Of a stretch of 64,000 bases of DNA, positions 20,726 through 29,482 are shown one piece after another. The notes below the pieces were generated by a model. That model was not told the origin of the DNA and did no database searches. It was given only the letters and a program-made list of their open reading frames with translations. Within the stretch, counting starts at the first letter, position 1. Every line of letters begins with the position of its first letter. This DNA is from Paramicrosporidium saccamoebae (taxonomy: Eukaryota; Rozellomycota). The stretch covers positions 18,535 to 82,534 of the forward strand of contig MTSL01000048.1 in the NCBI GenBank assembly GCA_002794465.1, given 5' to 3'. A program made the translations under genes and the position numbers.

Positions 20726-20914
20726 GCTAATATCCCCGGTCGAGCCGTGGCCGTATGGACCAATCGACCATGGATCAGGTAAATAGGAGCATCCAGAAAT
20801 GGAAAGGAGCAATGCCAAATGGGTCACCAAGACGACGGATCATGTTTGTTTGTCAGTCCTCCAATTGGCTCGGCGATAACGGCTTAAGGAACTGTTTGTT
20901 ACTGCAGACAATCG

Positions 20915-21682
20915 ATGCCATCCCCCGATTCCTCCCCCAACCCCACCGACTCGCCCTCTGCCCAGCGTCGCGAATTGCTGTCTCCCCCCACCAACTCGGC
21001 AACGGGTCCGTGGACAGTGACGAGTGTCGGGACAGCGGAGGATACGGATCGACCACCGGCACCGCGTCGGTCCTTGATGAATGTGATGCGCTCCACCGTG
21101 TCGGAAGGAAGACGTCGTTCCCGTCCCGGAGAAGTCAATGAAGAGCTCTTCAGCTCATTTGTCATGCAACTTGCTGGCAACGGCGCCTCTGGCTTTGAAG
21201 CCATCGCGAACAATATCAACGCCAATGCAACAACCACCCGAAGACAGCCGTCTCCTCTGCGCAACAAAGTGGTCTATCAACTGCGATGTCTTTTCTGCAT
21301 GCAACGTGTCTGCCATCGTGCCATGAAGGCCATTTTGCTTGCAGACACCAAAATTGAATTGTACTCTACCGATATCCCTCCCACTCCCCTCCATCTGCTT
21401 CATGATGATCGCACCACCGCCGGCTGTCATTGTCGGATCCGGGATTCTGTCTGTTCTTGCTGCGGGAACATTTTGGGCTACCACGTGAGTCAGCCCTGCG
21501 GGGGGTGCCTGGAGGCAAAGAACAATGGCCATTTTTGGATGTTCTATGCCGAGACGGTGCGCGCATGGGAGCGGGCAGATCCGACAACGGGCAAACCGCT
21601 GAGTTGGGGCGCTCTGTCGCCAATGCGAGAGCTGGACGAGGCCTTTTCCGAAGTGCGTCGCTATGAGCTGTTTTGTCGATAG
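20915..21682 (+). CDS. FAM72-like zinc-binding protein
   Basis: 255 aa. Residues about 112-235 follow the FAM72 pattern: CxxC (LRCLFCMQRVC), MKAILLADTKIELYSTDIPP, a CHC...CSCCGNILGYHV block, CGGCLEAKNNGHFWMFYAET. The paired cysteines suggest a zinc fold. Human FAM72A binds and lowers the uracil-DNA glycosylase UNG2; the role in fungi is not known. The first 110 residues are Ser/Pro-rich and not part of the family. Conserved-domain length matches human FAM72 (149 aa). Confidence 0.88.
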   Translation: MPSPDSSPNPTDSPSAQRRELLSPPTNSATGPWTVTSVGTAEDTDRPPAPRRSLMNVMRSTVSEGRRRSRPGEVNEELFSSFVMQLAGNGASGFEAIANNINANATTTRRQPSPLRNKVVYQLRCLFCMQRVCHRAMKAILLADTKIELYSTDIPPTPLHLLHDDRTTAGCHCRIRDSVCSCCGNILGYHVSQPCGGCLEAKNNGHFWMFYAETVRAWERADPTTGKPLSWGALSPMRELDEAFSEVRRYELFCR

Positions 21683-22175
21683 ATTGCCATAGAGTTGCCA
21701 TAACCTGTCGTAACATATACATATTGAGTGATGGCGTGAAGTATAGTAGAGTGGTAAAACGGTGAGATAGAGCGGTGGAGATGGATAAAACGAGAGGTAG
21801 AGCGGTGGGAGTGGATAAAACGAGAGGTAGAGCGGTGGGAGTGGATAAAACGGGGGGTAGAACGGCAGAAGGTAAAGAAAAACAAAGTAAGCCAAGCAGC
21901 ACGAAACAATGCAACACGAAATGACACGGCATGAATATACAACTTTAAATACTACTGCCATTGATTATTAATGCCACCCATTTGGGCACACTCTTGTTTG
22001 CACTATTGTTAATCTTTCAATCCGCCAATTAGCTGCTTCCCAAGCGCATTTCGTATTTGTCTTTCAATTTGCTCCTACAAGACTTGTATTTTCCTCATAC
22101 CTTTTTAAACCTGGCTCACTTGGATTTTCTTCCACCCACCCTACTTACTGTCTCGCTCATTTTATATACATGTAT
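21683..22175. other. Intergenic region between convergent genes
   Basis: Non-coding by eye. It contains the 30-bp tandem repeat at 21748-21870, then AT-rich sequence. Open frames on the minus strand here come from the repeat and are not credible genes. Confidence 0.45.
21748..21870. repeat. 30-bp minisatellite, about four copies
   Basis: Unit AGAGCGGTGGGAGTGGATAA followed by AACGAGAGGT. Copies start at 21769, 21799, 21829 and 21859, with a partial copy before. It follows the stop of the FAM72-like gene. Confidence 0.85.
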
Positions 22176-23249
22176 TCATATGATGGCTACTAGAATGCTA
22201 ATATCATCGCGTCTTGCCCCAACACAACGACCTCGACAATCCTTTCGAATGGCCTCTTTACCCCGTTTCGCTTGGAACATTATTCGTTGTACCATTCCCG
22301 TTGCTGCCCCACCATTCTGGACTTGGGTTAACACGTCATGTTCGTGCACATTATCCCATAATCCGTCAGAAGCCAGCAAAATTACATCATTGCGTCGCAC
22401 CGGTACCCGTTCAATGACGAGCTGTGCAGCGCCTCCTAGGCGACGCGAGTTTAGCTGGCCAGGACGGTTCCCCTTGCGCTGGAAGGGACTGCGATAAATG
22501 GCTCGACCGTTACGAATCACCTTGACTTCACTGTCACCCAGTGTGGCAACATATAGTTCGCTTTGGGCATCGGGTCGGTAGGCGATGGATAGTGTGGCAG
22601 CCCCTGGTAGTCGGAGTTCCACCAGCAAATCTTCCAGCTCTTCCACGGCCCGTTGTAGGGTTTCGCTTGCATCTCCCTCACCCAGCCGGGGTAATACAAT
22701 CCGCAGAAACTCGACCATCATGCGGGAGAAAAAGTCCGAATCGGGATCCTTGGTAATGCCATCGCTGACCACGGCAAAATTGCTGCCAAAGACACAAGAG
22801 TCGTCCCCAAACTGCGTGGTGGAGTAGAGGGTGGAGAATGCTCGGGGCTCTGAGGCTGTCTTTGGCAGTCCCATCCCGTACCAGTCCTCCCAAACAGCGG
22901 ACTTTTTGGGCCGTGCTGGAAATTCCATGGGCACCAGGACATTCCGCACATAGCCAAACACCTTGGCACACAAACTCTGTCGGTCTCTGGAGCTACAGAC
23001 CTGCTGCAACACTTTCCATTCTAGGGCGCTTGGCCGTTCCAGTTGGTCACTAAGACGAACCAGCAAACGCTCCACAGCTTCATCCATTGGCCTTGACTTG
23101 GGCGTCCCTCGATTGACCGAGTCTAAACTGCTGCGTGCCAGCAACATTCCGCCCAGCAGCATCACACCCAAGAACATTGGAATGGCAGTGCGTATTCTAC
23201 GTCTCATCCCGAGTGGCGTTGACTTGCCCCATTTGGACTGCATATCCAC
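22176..23249 (-). CDS. PP2C (Ptc7-like) protein phosphatase with N-terminal membrane segment, copy 1
   Basis: 357 aa. A hydrophobic segment at about residues 22-42 (AIPMFLGVMLLGGMLLA) follows basic residues: signal anchor or mitochondrial inner-membrane anchor. The PP2C fold is of the short Ptc7/PPTC7 kind: metal-binding aspartates in FGDDSCVFGSNFAVVSDG, LGDSEVKV, LASDGLWDNVHEHDVL and a terminal RRDDISILVA block. All visible metal ligands are kept, so it should be active as a Mn/Mg-dependent Ser/Thr phosphatase. The target is unknown; Ptc7 acts on mitochondrial Coq7 in yeast. Tandem paralogue of the next gene. Confidence 0.85.
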   Translation of the reverse strand: MDMQSKWGKSTPLGMRRRIRTAIPMFLGVMLLGGMLLARSSLDSVNRGTPKSRPMDEAVERLLVRLSDQLERPSALEWKVLQQVCSSRDRQSLCAKVFGYVRNVLVPMEFPARPKKSAVWEDWYGMGLPKTASEPRAFSTLYSTTQFGDDSCVFGSNFAVVSDGITKDPDSDFFSRMMVEFLRIVLPRLGEGDASETLQRAVEELEDLLVELRLPGAATLSIAYRPDAQSELYVATLGDSEVKVIRNGRAIYRSPFQRKGNRPGQLNSRRLGGAAQLVIERVPVRRNDVILLASDGLWDNVHEHDVLTQVQNGGAATGMVQRIMFQAKRGKEAIRKDCRGRCVGARRDDISILVAII

Positions 23250-23311
23250 AGTCTATTACCAAATCAGGAAAGTGGTGTACTGTACAGTTTATTGGTGCGA
23301 TTGGTTAGATA

Positions 23312-24283
23312 TTAGATGATGGCGACGAGAACGGTAATATCGTCGACAACGCCGCCAACACACTGCCGATGTCGGTGGTGTTCTTCATAAGTGCATTCGC
23401 GCCAGCGGGCGGTGCTATTACGCACGGCGCTACGGAGCAACGATGTCGCAATTCGATTGGCATTTTCACCGTGCCGGCGTATTATGTTAGCAATATCCTT
23501 TTCGAAAAAGTTGTCCCAGAGACCATCGGAAGCTACGATAATTACATCGCCTCGTTGGACGCGGATTGAGTCGATTCGCATGCCTTGAAGGCCGCGATGA
23601 CGAGCACCAATTTGTCCTGGACGGGCTCCAGTGCGCTGACGATCGCTTCGAAAGACAACTCTCTCATCTCTCAATACTTTGACTTCGCTGTCACCCAAGC
23701 CTGCCACAATTAAATCATCATCCTCCAGCATTGCAATGGAGAGCGTTGCTGACCCTGGAAGCCGCATCTTGGAGATTAATTGCTGGAACAAACGGCACAA
23801 TCGATAAATCTCATCAGCCGGATGAGCAGCGCCGGTGATTCGGGGTAAGCCGGCGCGAATGAACTTAACCAGCTGCCACGAGAAATAATCGGAGGCTTTA
23901 GAGTTACTGACGCCGTCACTGACAATGGCAAAATTTCCACCCAACACGCCCGTGTCATCTCCGTACTGTTCAGGCTGCCAATTGTGATCAGCAATACTCC
24001 ATCTGTCCCGCTTTCCAGCTCCGCCCATTGCAACAGAATCAAATTCATCGGGATAGATGGGACGACGGGGAAACTCTCTGGGAATGGCCACATTGCGCAA
24101 ATAACGAAATATGAGCGAACATTGGGTCTGATGTCGACGAGACGAGCAGAGACGACGGAACATTTTCCAATCTGCGTGTTTGGGGATGGCATCGTGAGAG
24201 GTGAGACGGTCGAGGGTTCGTTGTAGACTCCCCGAAACGGACAGCATGACGACAGACAGGACGAAAATGGCACACTTCCTCAT
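23312..24283 (-). CDS. PP2C (Ptc7-like) protein phosphatase with signal peptide or anchor, copy 2
   Basis: 323 aa. The N-terminus MRKCAIFVLSVVMLSVSGSL looks like a cleavable signal peptide. The rest parallels copy 1 block for block (YGDDTGVLGGNFAIVSDGVS, LPGSATLSIAMLEDD, GLGDSEVKVLRDERVVFRS, IVASDGLWDNFFEKDI, VDDITVLVAII). Metal ligands are kept. A luminal or secreted phosphatase would be unusual. Same strand as copy 1, 62 nt apart, clearly a tandem duplication with substantial divergence. A region near the C-terminus (RECTYEEHHRHRQCVGG) has an insert absent from copy 1. Confidence 0.85.
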   Translation of the reverse strand: MRKCAIFVLSVVMLSVSGSLQRTLDRLTSHDAIPKHADWKMFRRLCSSRRHQTQCSLIFRYLRNVAIPREFPRRPIYPDEFDSVAMGGAGKRDRWSIADHNWQPEQYGDDTGVLGGNFAIVSDGVSNSKASDYFSWQLVKFIRAGLPRITGAAHPADEIYRLCRLFQQLISKMRLPGSATLSIAMLEDDDLIVAGLGDSEVKVLRDERVVFRSDRQRTGARPGQIGARHRGLQGMRIDSIRVQRGDVIIVASDGLWDNFFEKDIANIIRRHGENANRIATSLLRSAVRNSTARWRECTYEEHHRHRQCVGGVVDDITVLVAII

Positions 24284-24367
24284 TTGGAATGTGGAGCTGG
24301 ACGGCGCTTATAAACGGCAGGTGGCGATAAATGGACGATTTATTATCAGCAAAAATCAATGGAATCA

Positions 24368-25923
24368 CTAGCAAAGGATATAGTTGACCGCCAAACCGCC
24401 TTGGGAGGTCTCCTTATATTTTGATTGCATATCAACGCCCGTCTGTCGCATTGTCTCAATCACCTGGTCCAAACTGACCAAATGGGTGCCATCTCCTTCC
24501 AAAGCCAGTTGTGCTGCTCCCCACGCCTTGCCTGCCCCCACTGCATTCCGTTCCACACATGGAATCTGCACAAGCCCCGCAATGGGATCACACGTCAATC
24601 CTAAACTGTGTTCCATGGCAATCTCTGCCGCATTCTCCGCCTGTCGCACAGTGCCACTCAGTGCAGCAAGAGCACCTGCTGCCATAGAAGAAGCCACCCC
24701 AATTTCACCTTGACATCCCACTTCGGCTGCTGAGAGGGAGGCCCCTCGTTTGTACAGCATTCCCAAGGCTGCCGCCGTGTGCAGAAATTGTACCACGGCT
24801 TCGGTGCGATCGACCGTGGGATTCTGCTGCAAATAATATTTGAGCACGGCGGGGAGGATTCCAGCGGCTCCGTTGGTTGGCGCTGTCACCACTCGTCCCC
24901 CAGCAGCATTTTCCTCATTTACAGCAATCGCATAACACGACAAATAGTCCAATCCCGTAATCCGCCCCTCTCTCGGTCCCGATTCAGTGAGTTTTCTATA
25001 CAATCCCGGTGCACGTCGTTTGACATTTAGTATTCCAGGAAGAGGTTTGCTGTCATCTGCTCTGATTCCATTCTCAATGCATTGTTCCATGACTCCCCAA
25101 ATTTTCATTGTTTCGTCAATGATGGCCGAGGACTCTCGCCACTGCAGTTCGTTCTGGAACACCACTTTGGCAATGCTCATGTCCTGCTCCTCGCAGATCC
25201 TCAGCAATTCGGCGGCATTTCCAAATGGAAGTAATGGCTCTCCCTTTTCTCCACCAGGCTCGTCCTTTCGGAAGTAGGCATTGTGGGAGTACATGTCGCC
25301 TGGCTGCACAAATCCACCGCCTACGCTGAAATATTCTCGCGAGAAGAGGAGAGAGGAGTTGCGGTCGAGCAGTGTAAAGCGTAGTCCGTTGGGATGGAGG
25401 GGGAGACTTTTGTACTTGTGCAGAACGAGGTCATTCTGTGGTGTAAAGGGGACACAATGGCGTTGTCCGAGGTTGATTTGCTGCATTGAGCTAATACTTT
25501 GTACACGATTTCCAATGTTAGCTACATTGACCGTGTCGGGGGATTCGCCCTCCAATCCCAACTAAACTGTCAATAGTGTGGTTTCGGTACCAAGATGGCT
25601 GTCGGAGTTCCATGTCCCTCGCCTGTCAGCGCCAATGATCCATAAAGGTCCACTCGGACCGCGCCAACTGCGCTCAGGTCGTCCACCTATACTCAGCAGA
25701 ATGGCTCAGGTACACTGTCGATGAACAGTTTGGCGGCTCGCATAGGACCCACCGTGTGCGACGACGACGGCCCTATCCCTATGCTGAACATGTCAAACAC
25801 TGACAACACGGCATGTTTTGCCGTCTTTGGCGCCACAGCAGCAACAGCCCCATACTGTCTCAACTTGGGACCGAGCTTAAGGACATGATGAAACCTCGGC
25901 AACAATCTGTATTGCAATGGCAT
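24368..25923 (-). CDS. Iron-sulfur L-serine dehydratase (SdaA type), mitochondrial
   Basis: 499 aa after removing introns at 25687-25713 (27 nt, the shortest here) and 25562-25590 (29 nt). The joined product follows single-chain bacterial SdaA throughout: [101 protein letters not shown]. It deaminates serine to pyruvate and ammonia using a [4Fe-4S] cluster; the three cluster cysteines and the final C-terminal Cys (NYILC, the fourth ligand in the bacterial enzyme) are present. About 40 extra N-terminal residues, basic and free of acids, look like a mitochondrial presequence. Most eukaryotes use PLP serine dehydratases, so this points to transfer from bacteria. Confidence 0.92.
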
Positions 25924-25963
25924 TGTTTAGAGTCTTTGTGATTGACCAATCCGTAATCTCTTG

Positions 25964-26098
25964 ATAATGATAGTGTAATGCAATGATAGTGCAATGTAAT
26001 GATAGTGGAATATAATGATCGTGAAATATAATGATAGTGAAATATAATGATAGTGAAATATAATGATAGTGGAATATAATGATAGTGGAGTATAGTGT
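25964..26098. repeat. 15-bp minisatellite
   Basis: About nine imperfect copies of AATATAATGATAGTG upstream of the serine dehydratase start. The overlapping open frames encoding YSTIIIFHYH repeats are artefacts of this repeat. Confidence 0.85.
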
Positions 26099-26228
26099 AA
26101 TGTATTTAACCAATCTGTCATTACATCTGCGTACCAGCATCTACAGGTGTGTTTTCCAAATGTCCCCTCACATCACTGTCCTCTCTATGTAGTCCTTTCA
26201 ATATTATTCCTCTTCTCGCTATATCCCC

Positions 26229-26316
26229 CATAGTCCCCGCAGTCCCCATAGCCTCCATAGTCCCCGCAGTCCCTATAGCCCCCATAGTCCCCGCAGTCCC
26301 TATAGCCCCCATAGTC
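26229..26316. repeat. 27-bp minisatellite
   Basis: About three copies of CATAGTCCCCGCAGTCCCTA followed by TAGCCCC, 5' of the small gene at 26410. It gives an MGAIGTAGT-type open frame on the minus strand that should be ignored. Confidence 0.8.
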
Positions 26317-26409
26317 TCCTCTGTCTTTGCATTGCCTAGCAACCACCATCTATATAAACACAAGTTGTAACAAACATCCCCTATAGTGGGAGGTGAGGGT
26401 GCATTGACC

Positions 26410-26796
26410 ATGGAGGGCTGGAGGACAAGGCAGAATTCAGGGACGCTCCAATGTGAGGAGATGGTAAAACGCATATTAGATGCCACATTAGCCTCTATCC
26501 GCGCCGACATTTCGCACGAAATGAATGCGGAAAAGGCCGATCGCTTTGTCACAGCCATCAGAGTCCAAGTGCTGAAAGAGATACGAGAAGAGGGACTATG
26601 GGCCGACGAGCTGGAAGATGCCAATGGCGGTTCCTTGGAAAATCTACTCGATCTCTACATTGCTGAGAAACCATCACTGCCACTGGTAAGGCCATTGATA
26701 GCAGATTCGCCTCCAGTGACCCCCATTGAGAATCCCTGGAGAATGAAAAGACATTGCGATCCGACCCCTTATCGTCGCAAAACTGTAGTTTCATAG
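26410..26796 (+). CDS. Small protein of unknown function
   Basis: 128 aa from the first ATG (26410). Residues about 16-80 look like charged amphipathic helices (ILDATLASIRADISHEMNAE, FVTAIRVQVLKEIREEGLW); the tail is Pro-rich (SPPVTPIENPW) and ends basic. No family recognised; the SPP/TP sites could be phosphorylated. The stop is followed at once by AATAAA (26797). Convergent with the Ctu1 gene, 30 nt apart. It is supported mainly by open frame, helical composition and the well-placed poly(A) signal. Confidence 0.5.
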   Translation: MEGWRTRQNSGTLQCEEMVKRILDATLASIRADISHEMNAEKADRFVTAIRVQVLKEIREEGLWADELEDANGGSLENLLDLYIAEKPSLPLVRPLIADSPPVTPIENPWRMKRHCDPTPYRRKTVVS

Positions 26797-26826
26797 AATA
26801 AAACTGTCTGGTCTCATCAATGTCAA

Positions 26827-27862
26827 CTATGATTTATTGTGACTCTTGCTGATTCCAGCGAGAGGATTGCCGCCCTCGAGTCCTTCTAGCAATACACACG
26901 CCTTGCAAAGTCGATTGCTTGCAATGTAACCACATCGTTCGCAAGTCCGCTGCTCCTTCCGTTTCACATCGGCCCGCACCTCAAACGCCTCTCCGCTTCG
27001 AATAATATCCAAGATGGCCCGTGGTCGAATTGCCTCTAGATCCTTCAAGAAGGCCCGAGCAAAGCCCCGATATGCATTGGGGGCGTAGGTGCATTCTGTG
27101 GAAAAATAGTCCAACTTTTTAAAGTACGCATACATGACAATCTCCTTCTCAAAGATCCATTTAAAGGGTTTAGATCGGATCACCTTGCCCTGTTCCTCTC
27201 CCTCGTCGGGAGTGCTACCGCAGGAGTTTCCGGGAAGAGTTCCGGTAGTAATGTCAGTGCATCGACGGAGACGTGCAATATCACCACGCAACAGATTCAT
27301 CAGAACCGTCTCGGCCATGTCGTCTGCATTGTGTCCCGTCAGGATCTGATCCACCTCGAGCATGACAGCCCCGCGGTCCAGTGCTTGTCGACGAAATACT
27401 CCACAAAAGGTGCAGTTGTTCTTACGTCCAATCGTTGCTACCACCCGGTCCATTGTCCAGCCATTATATAGTTCAGCATAGCTTACAATCTTTAGGGGCA
27501 GACCATATTGGTCCTTGTTCCTCTTGACCGTTGCCAGCGAGTCGTCCCGATAGCCTGTAATACCCTCATCCACTGACAGCAAAAACAGGTCTAATCCGTA
27601 TCCATGTCGGTCATTCAGCAGTTTGATTACGTAAGCCAAAACTGTCGAGTCTACAAGATGAGTTGGGGGAAGAAAGCCACTTGCCTTTTCCACCCGAGGC
27701 CCCGATGGCAACTTTGTCGCCAGGTTTAAAGAGGTTGGTATCTACAATGGTCTGGTGTATTTCGTCCTCAAAGACGCGAAAGAAGCATTCTTTGCAGATA
27801 GGCTTGCCTGTCTTTGGTCGTCGTATGATTCCCTTTCCCTCACAATGACAACACTGAACCAT
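26827..27862 (-). CDS. ctu1: Ctu1/Ncs6 tRNA 2-thiolation protein
   Basis: 333 aa with a 34-nt GC-AG intron (27651-27684) that splits the PP-loop: joining gives [13 protein letters not shown]. Other family marks: an N-terminal CxxC zinc pair ([17 protein letters not shown]), [47 protein letters not shown], and a C-terminal zinc pair (CERCGY, NRLCKAC). Ctu1 adenylates and thiolates U34 of Lys, Glu and Gln tRNAs with Ctu2 and the Urm1 sulfur relay in the cytosol. The start at 27862 is chosen because the conserved CHCEGKG block begins at residue 5. Divergent from Tad3 with 51 nt between ATGs. Confidence 0.94.
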
Positions 27863-27913
27863 CTTTCCACAGCCGTCCACCCAAGACCCTGGGGCAAAGG
27901 ACGAGGGGCGAGG
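27863..27913. promoter_or_regulatory. 51-bp shared divergent promoter of ctu1 and tad3
   Basis: The two ATGs are only 51 nt apart on opposite strands, so each gene's promoter must reach into the other's transcribed or coding part. No TATA is visible; the stretch is GC-rich relative to its flanks. Confidence 0.55.
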
Positions 27914-28744
27914 ATGCGCTTCGAGAGGGTTGCTAGCCGCCCCAACACTGAATCTCTTCCTGAATTTGATCAAGTCTTTGTCGTGGAAATTTCGACAGAA
28001 AGAGCGAGTCAAGTACTGCATAATGTCAATAGTAACTATCCACTGCCACCACATTTGGATCATGTTAAACGCATCTGGAGAGTGCAGTCCCCCACAACCC
28101 TCAAACTGCTGCTTTCCCCAGTGCTTGGAGAATTCCTAAAAGAGGATTGGGATAGGATTATAAAGGAATTTCCAGTGCCGCCTCAAGGTGACGTCAAGCT
28201 GGAGATGGTTCCCCGTCGGATGCCGCTGGACCGGACAGAATACGAAAAATGGCGTAGTCTAGAGTTTTGGCCCACCACATTCCACGAACAAAAAAGTGTC
28301 CTACAGGAGGAAGAATGCGAAGCACGGTTGATTGAGGAGATTGGAAAAATAGTGGTTCCCAATCTAGGACAGGTTATAATTGTGGATCCCAAGCATCCCG
28401 CCCAAGACCATTGGGTTGTTGTCACCAGTGATGATGGAAATCTTCTCCAAGAACCCGTTATGGTGGCTATTGAGAAGATGGCCCTTAAACATTGCCAACT
28501 CGACAGTACACTTGGGAAACGGAGTCGAGAGTCGCCTTATCTCTGCACTGGCCATTTAGTGTATTGCCTTTGTGAGCCAAGCATCATGTCGGCCATGGCG
28601 CTTGTGCATTCTCGTATCCGATCCGTCATTTTCCAAACCCCCGATCCGGAACGTGGTGGTATCTACAGCACTCTACGATTGCAAAATGTCCGTGAAACTA
28701 ATCATCACTTTTCAGTGTTTCGTTATTACCCAGACCAAGATTGA
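27914..28744 (+). CDS. tad3: Tad3/ADAT3-like tRNA adenosine deaminase subunit lacking zinc ligands
   Basis: 276 aa from the first Met after the Ctu1 start. The N-terminus has [21 protein letters not shown], typical of Tad3. The deaminase part is recognisable ([53 protein letters not shown]). Tad2-Tad3 converts A34 to inosine; Tad3 normally lacks the catalytic Glu but keeps the zinc ligands. Here the His of the HxV motif reads Glu (QEPVM) and both Cys of PCxxC read Ser (EPSIMS). If real, this subunit binds no zinc in the usual way and is purely structural. Convergent with the gene at 28851. Confidence 0.88.
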   Translation: MRFERVASRPNTESLPEFDQVFVVEISTERASQVLHNVNSNYPLPPHLDHVKRIWRVQSPTTLKLLLSPVLGEFLKEDWDRIIKEFPVPPQGDVKLEMVPRRMPLDRTEYEKWRSLEFWPTTFHEQKSVLQEEECEARLIEEIGKIVVPNLGQVIIVDPKHPAQDHWVVVTSDDGNLLQEPVMVAIEKMALKHCQLDSTLGKRSRESPYLCTGHLVYCLCEPSIMSAMALVHSRIRSVIFQTPDPERGGIYSTLRLQNVRETNHHFSVFRYYPDQD

Positions 28745-28850
28745 CCATGAGGTCTCTACACTGTGCTTCAGTTTTATCCAGTGCACTAGGCTGGCAGTTC
28801 AACTTGTAGACCCATTGAAAGATAGAGTATGAACGATAGAATGTACAAAT

Positions 28851-29447
28851 TTATTTTTCGCCTTGTGCAAGTAATTCCTTCTTAAGGTTTGATATTATGG
28901 TAGCTGTCGACTGGTGACTTGTAGTGCGAGGATGCTTGGACATTAGCTCCCTCCCCTCCGTTTGACATTTCTTGAGCAGACCATCAATATCCAACTTTAT
29001 ATCAGAAGGAATATCAATCAACTTTTGCACTTTTTGTAGCAGAGCCTTGTGAGTCGTGTCAGATGATCCAGACACGGTCTGATCGGCCTCTACGAATTCA
29101 TCAAACTCTGCCTCGGAATGTGCAGTGCATTTCTCCTCTTCCACCTTTATTTTCTCTTTCTCCTCTTCTTCCATCTTTATTTTCTCTTTCTCTTCTTCTT
29201 CCACCTTGATTTTCTTTTCTTCTTTTACCTTGATTTCTTCCTTCTCCTTTTCCGCCTTGGTTTCCTCCCCCTCCTCTTCTTCCGCCCTCACTTCATCCGA
29301 GGGTGGAGAATCAGCGTCGTAAAATTCGTCCTTCTCGGATTCATGAATTGGTGGATCCTCTACGGGCCTCTTTTTTAGCTCTTCTGCCCGCCCCACAGCA
29401 CTCTGCTTCTTCTTTTTGCTGGTCCGTGAACCTTTGACCGGCGACAT
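28851..29447 (-). CDS. Highly charged coiled-coil protein of unknown function
   Basis: 198 aa. A basic start (SRTSKKKKQSAVGRAEELKK) is followed by a Glu/Lys-rich central segment with repeated EEEEKEKIK units (about residues 55-107) and a more ordinary C-terminal third (HKALLQKVQKLIDIPSDIK, STATIISNLKKELLAQ) predicted helical. No family recognised. The stop overlaps AATAAA on the minus strand. Divergent from the p47-like gene, with 35 nt between ATGs. The repeat core is prone to expansion, so its length may vary between isolates. Confidence 0.6.
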   Translation of the reverse strand: MSPVKGSRTSKKKKQSAVGRAEELKKRPVEDPPIHESEKDEFYDADSPPSDEVRAEEEEGEETKAEKEKEEIKVKEEKKIKVEEEEKEKIKMEEEEKEKIKVEEEKCTAHSEAEFDEFVEADQTVSGSSDTTHKALLQKVQKLIDIPSDIKLDIDGLLKKCQTEGRELMSKHPRTTSHQSTATIISNLKKELLAQGEK

Positions 29448-29482
29448 GTAGGCAGGAAAACAATATTTGGTATTGTTCTTTA

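Noticed and set aside
21155-21961. Minus-strand open frames with FYPLPPLYLS repeats
   Set aside because: Produced by the 30-bp minisatellite and by antisense of the FAM72-like gene.
21748-26316. Minisatellites considered as a CRISPR array
   Set aside because: Units are contiguous with no unique spacers, and the genome is eukaryotic.
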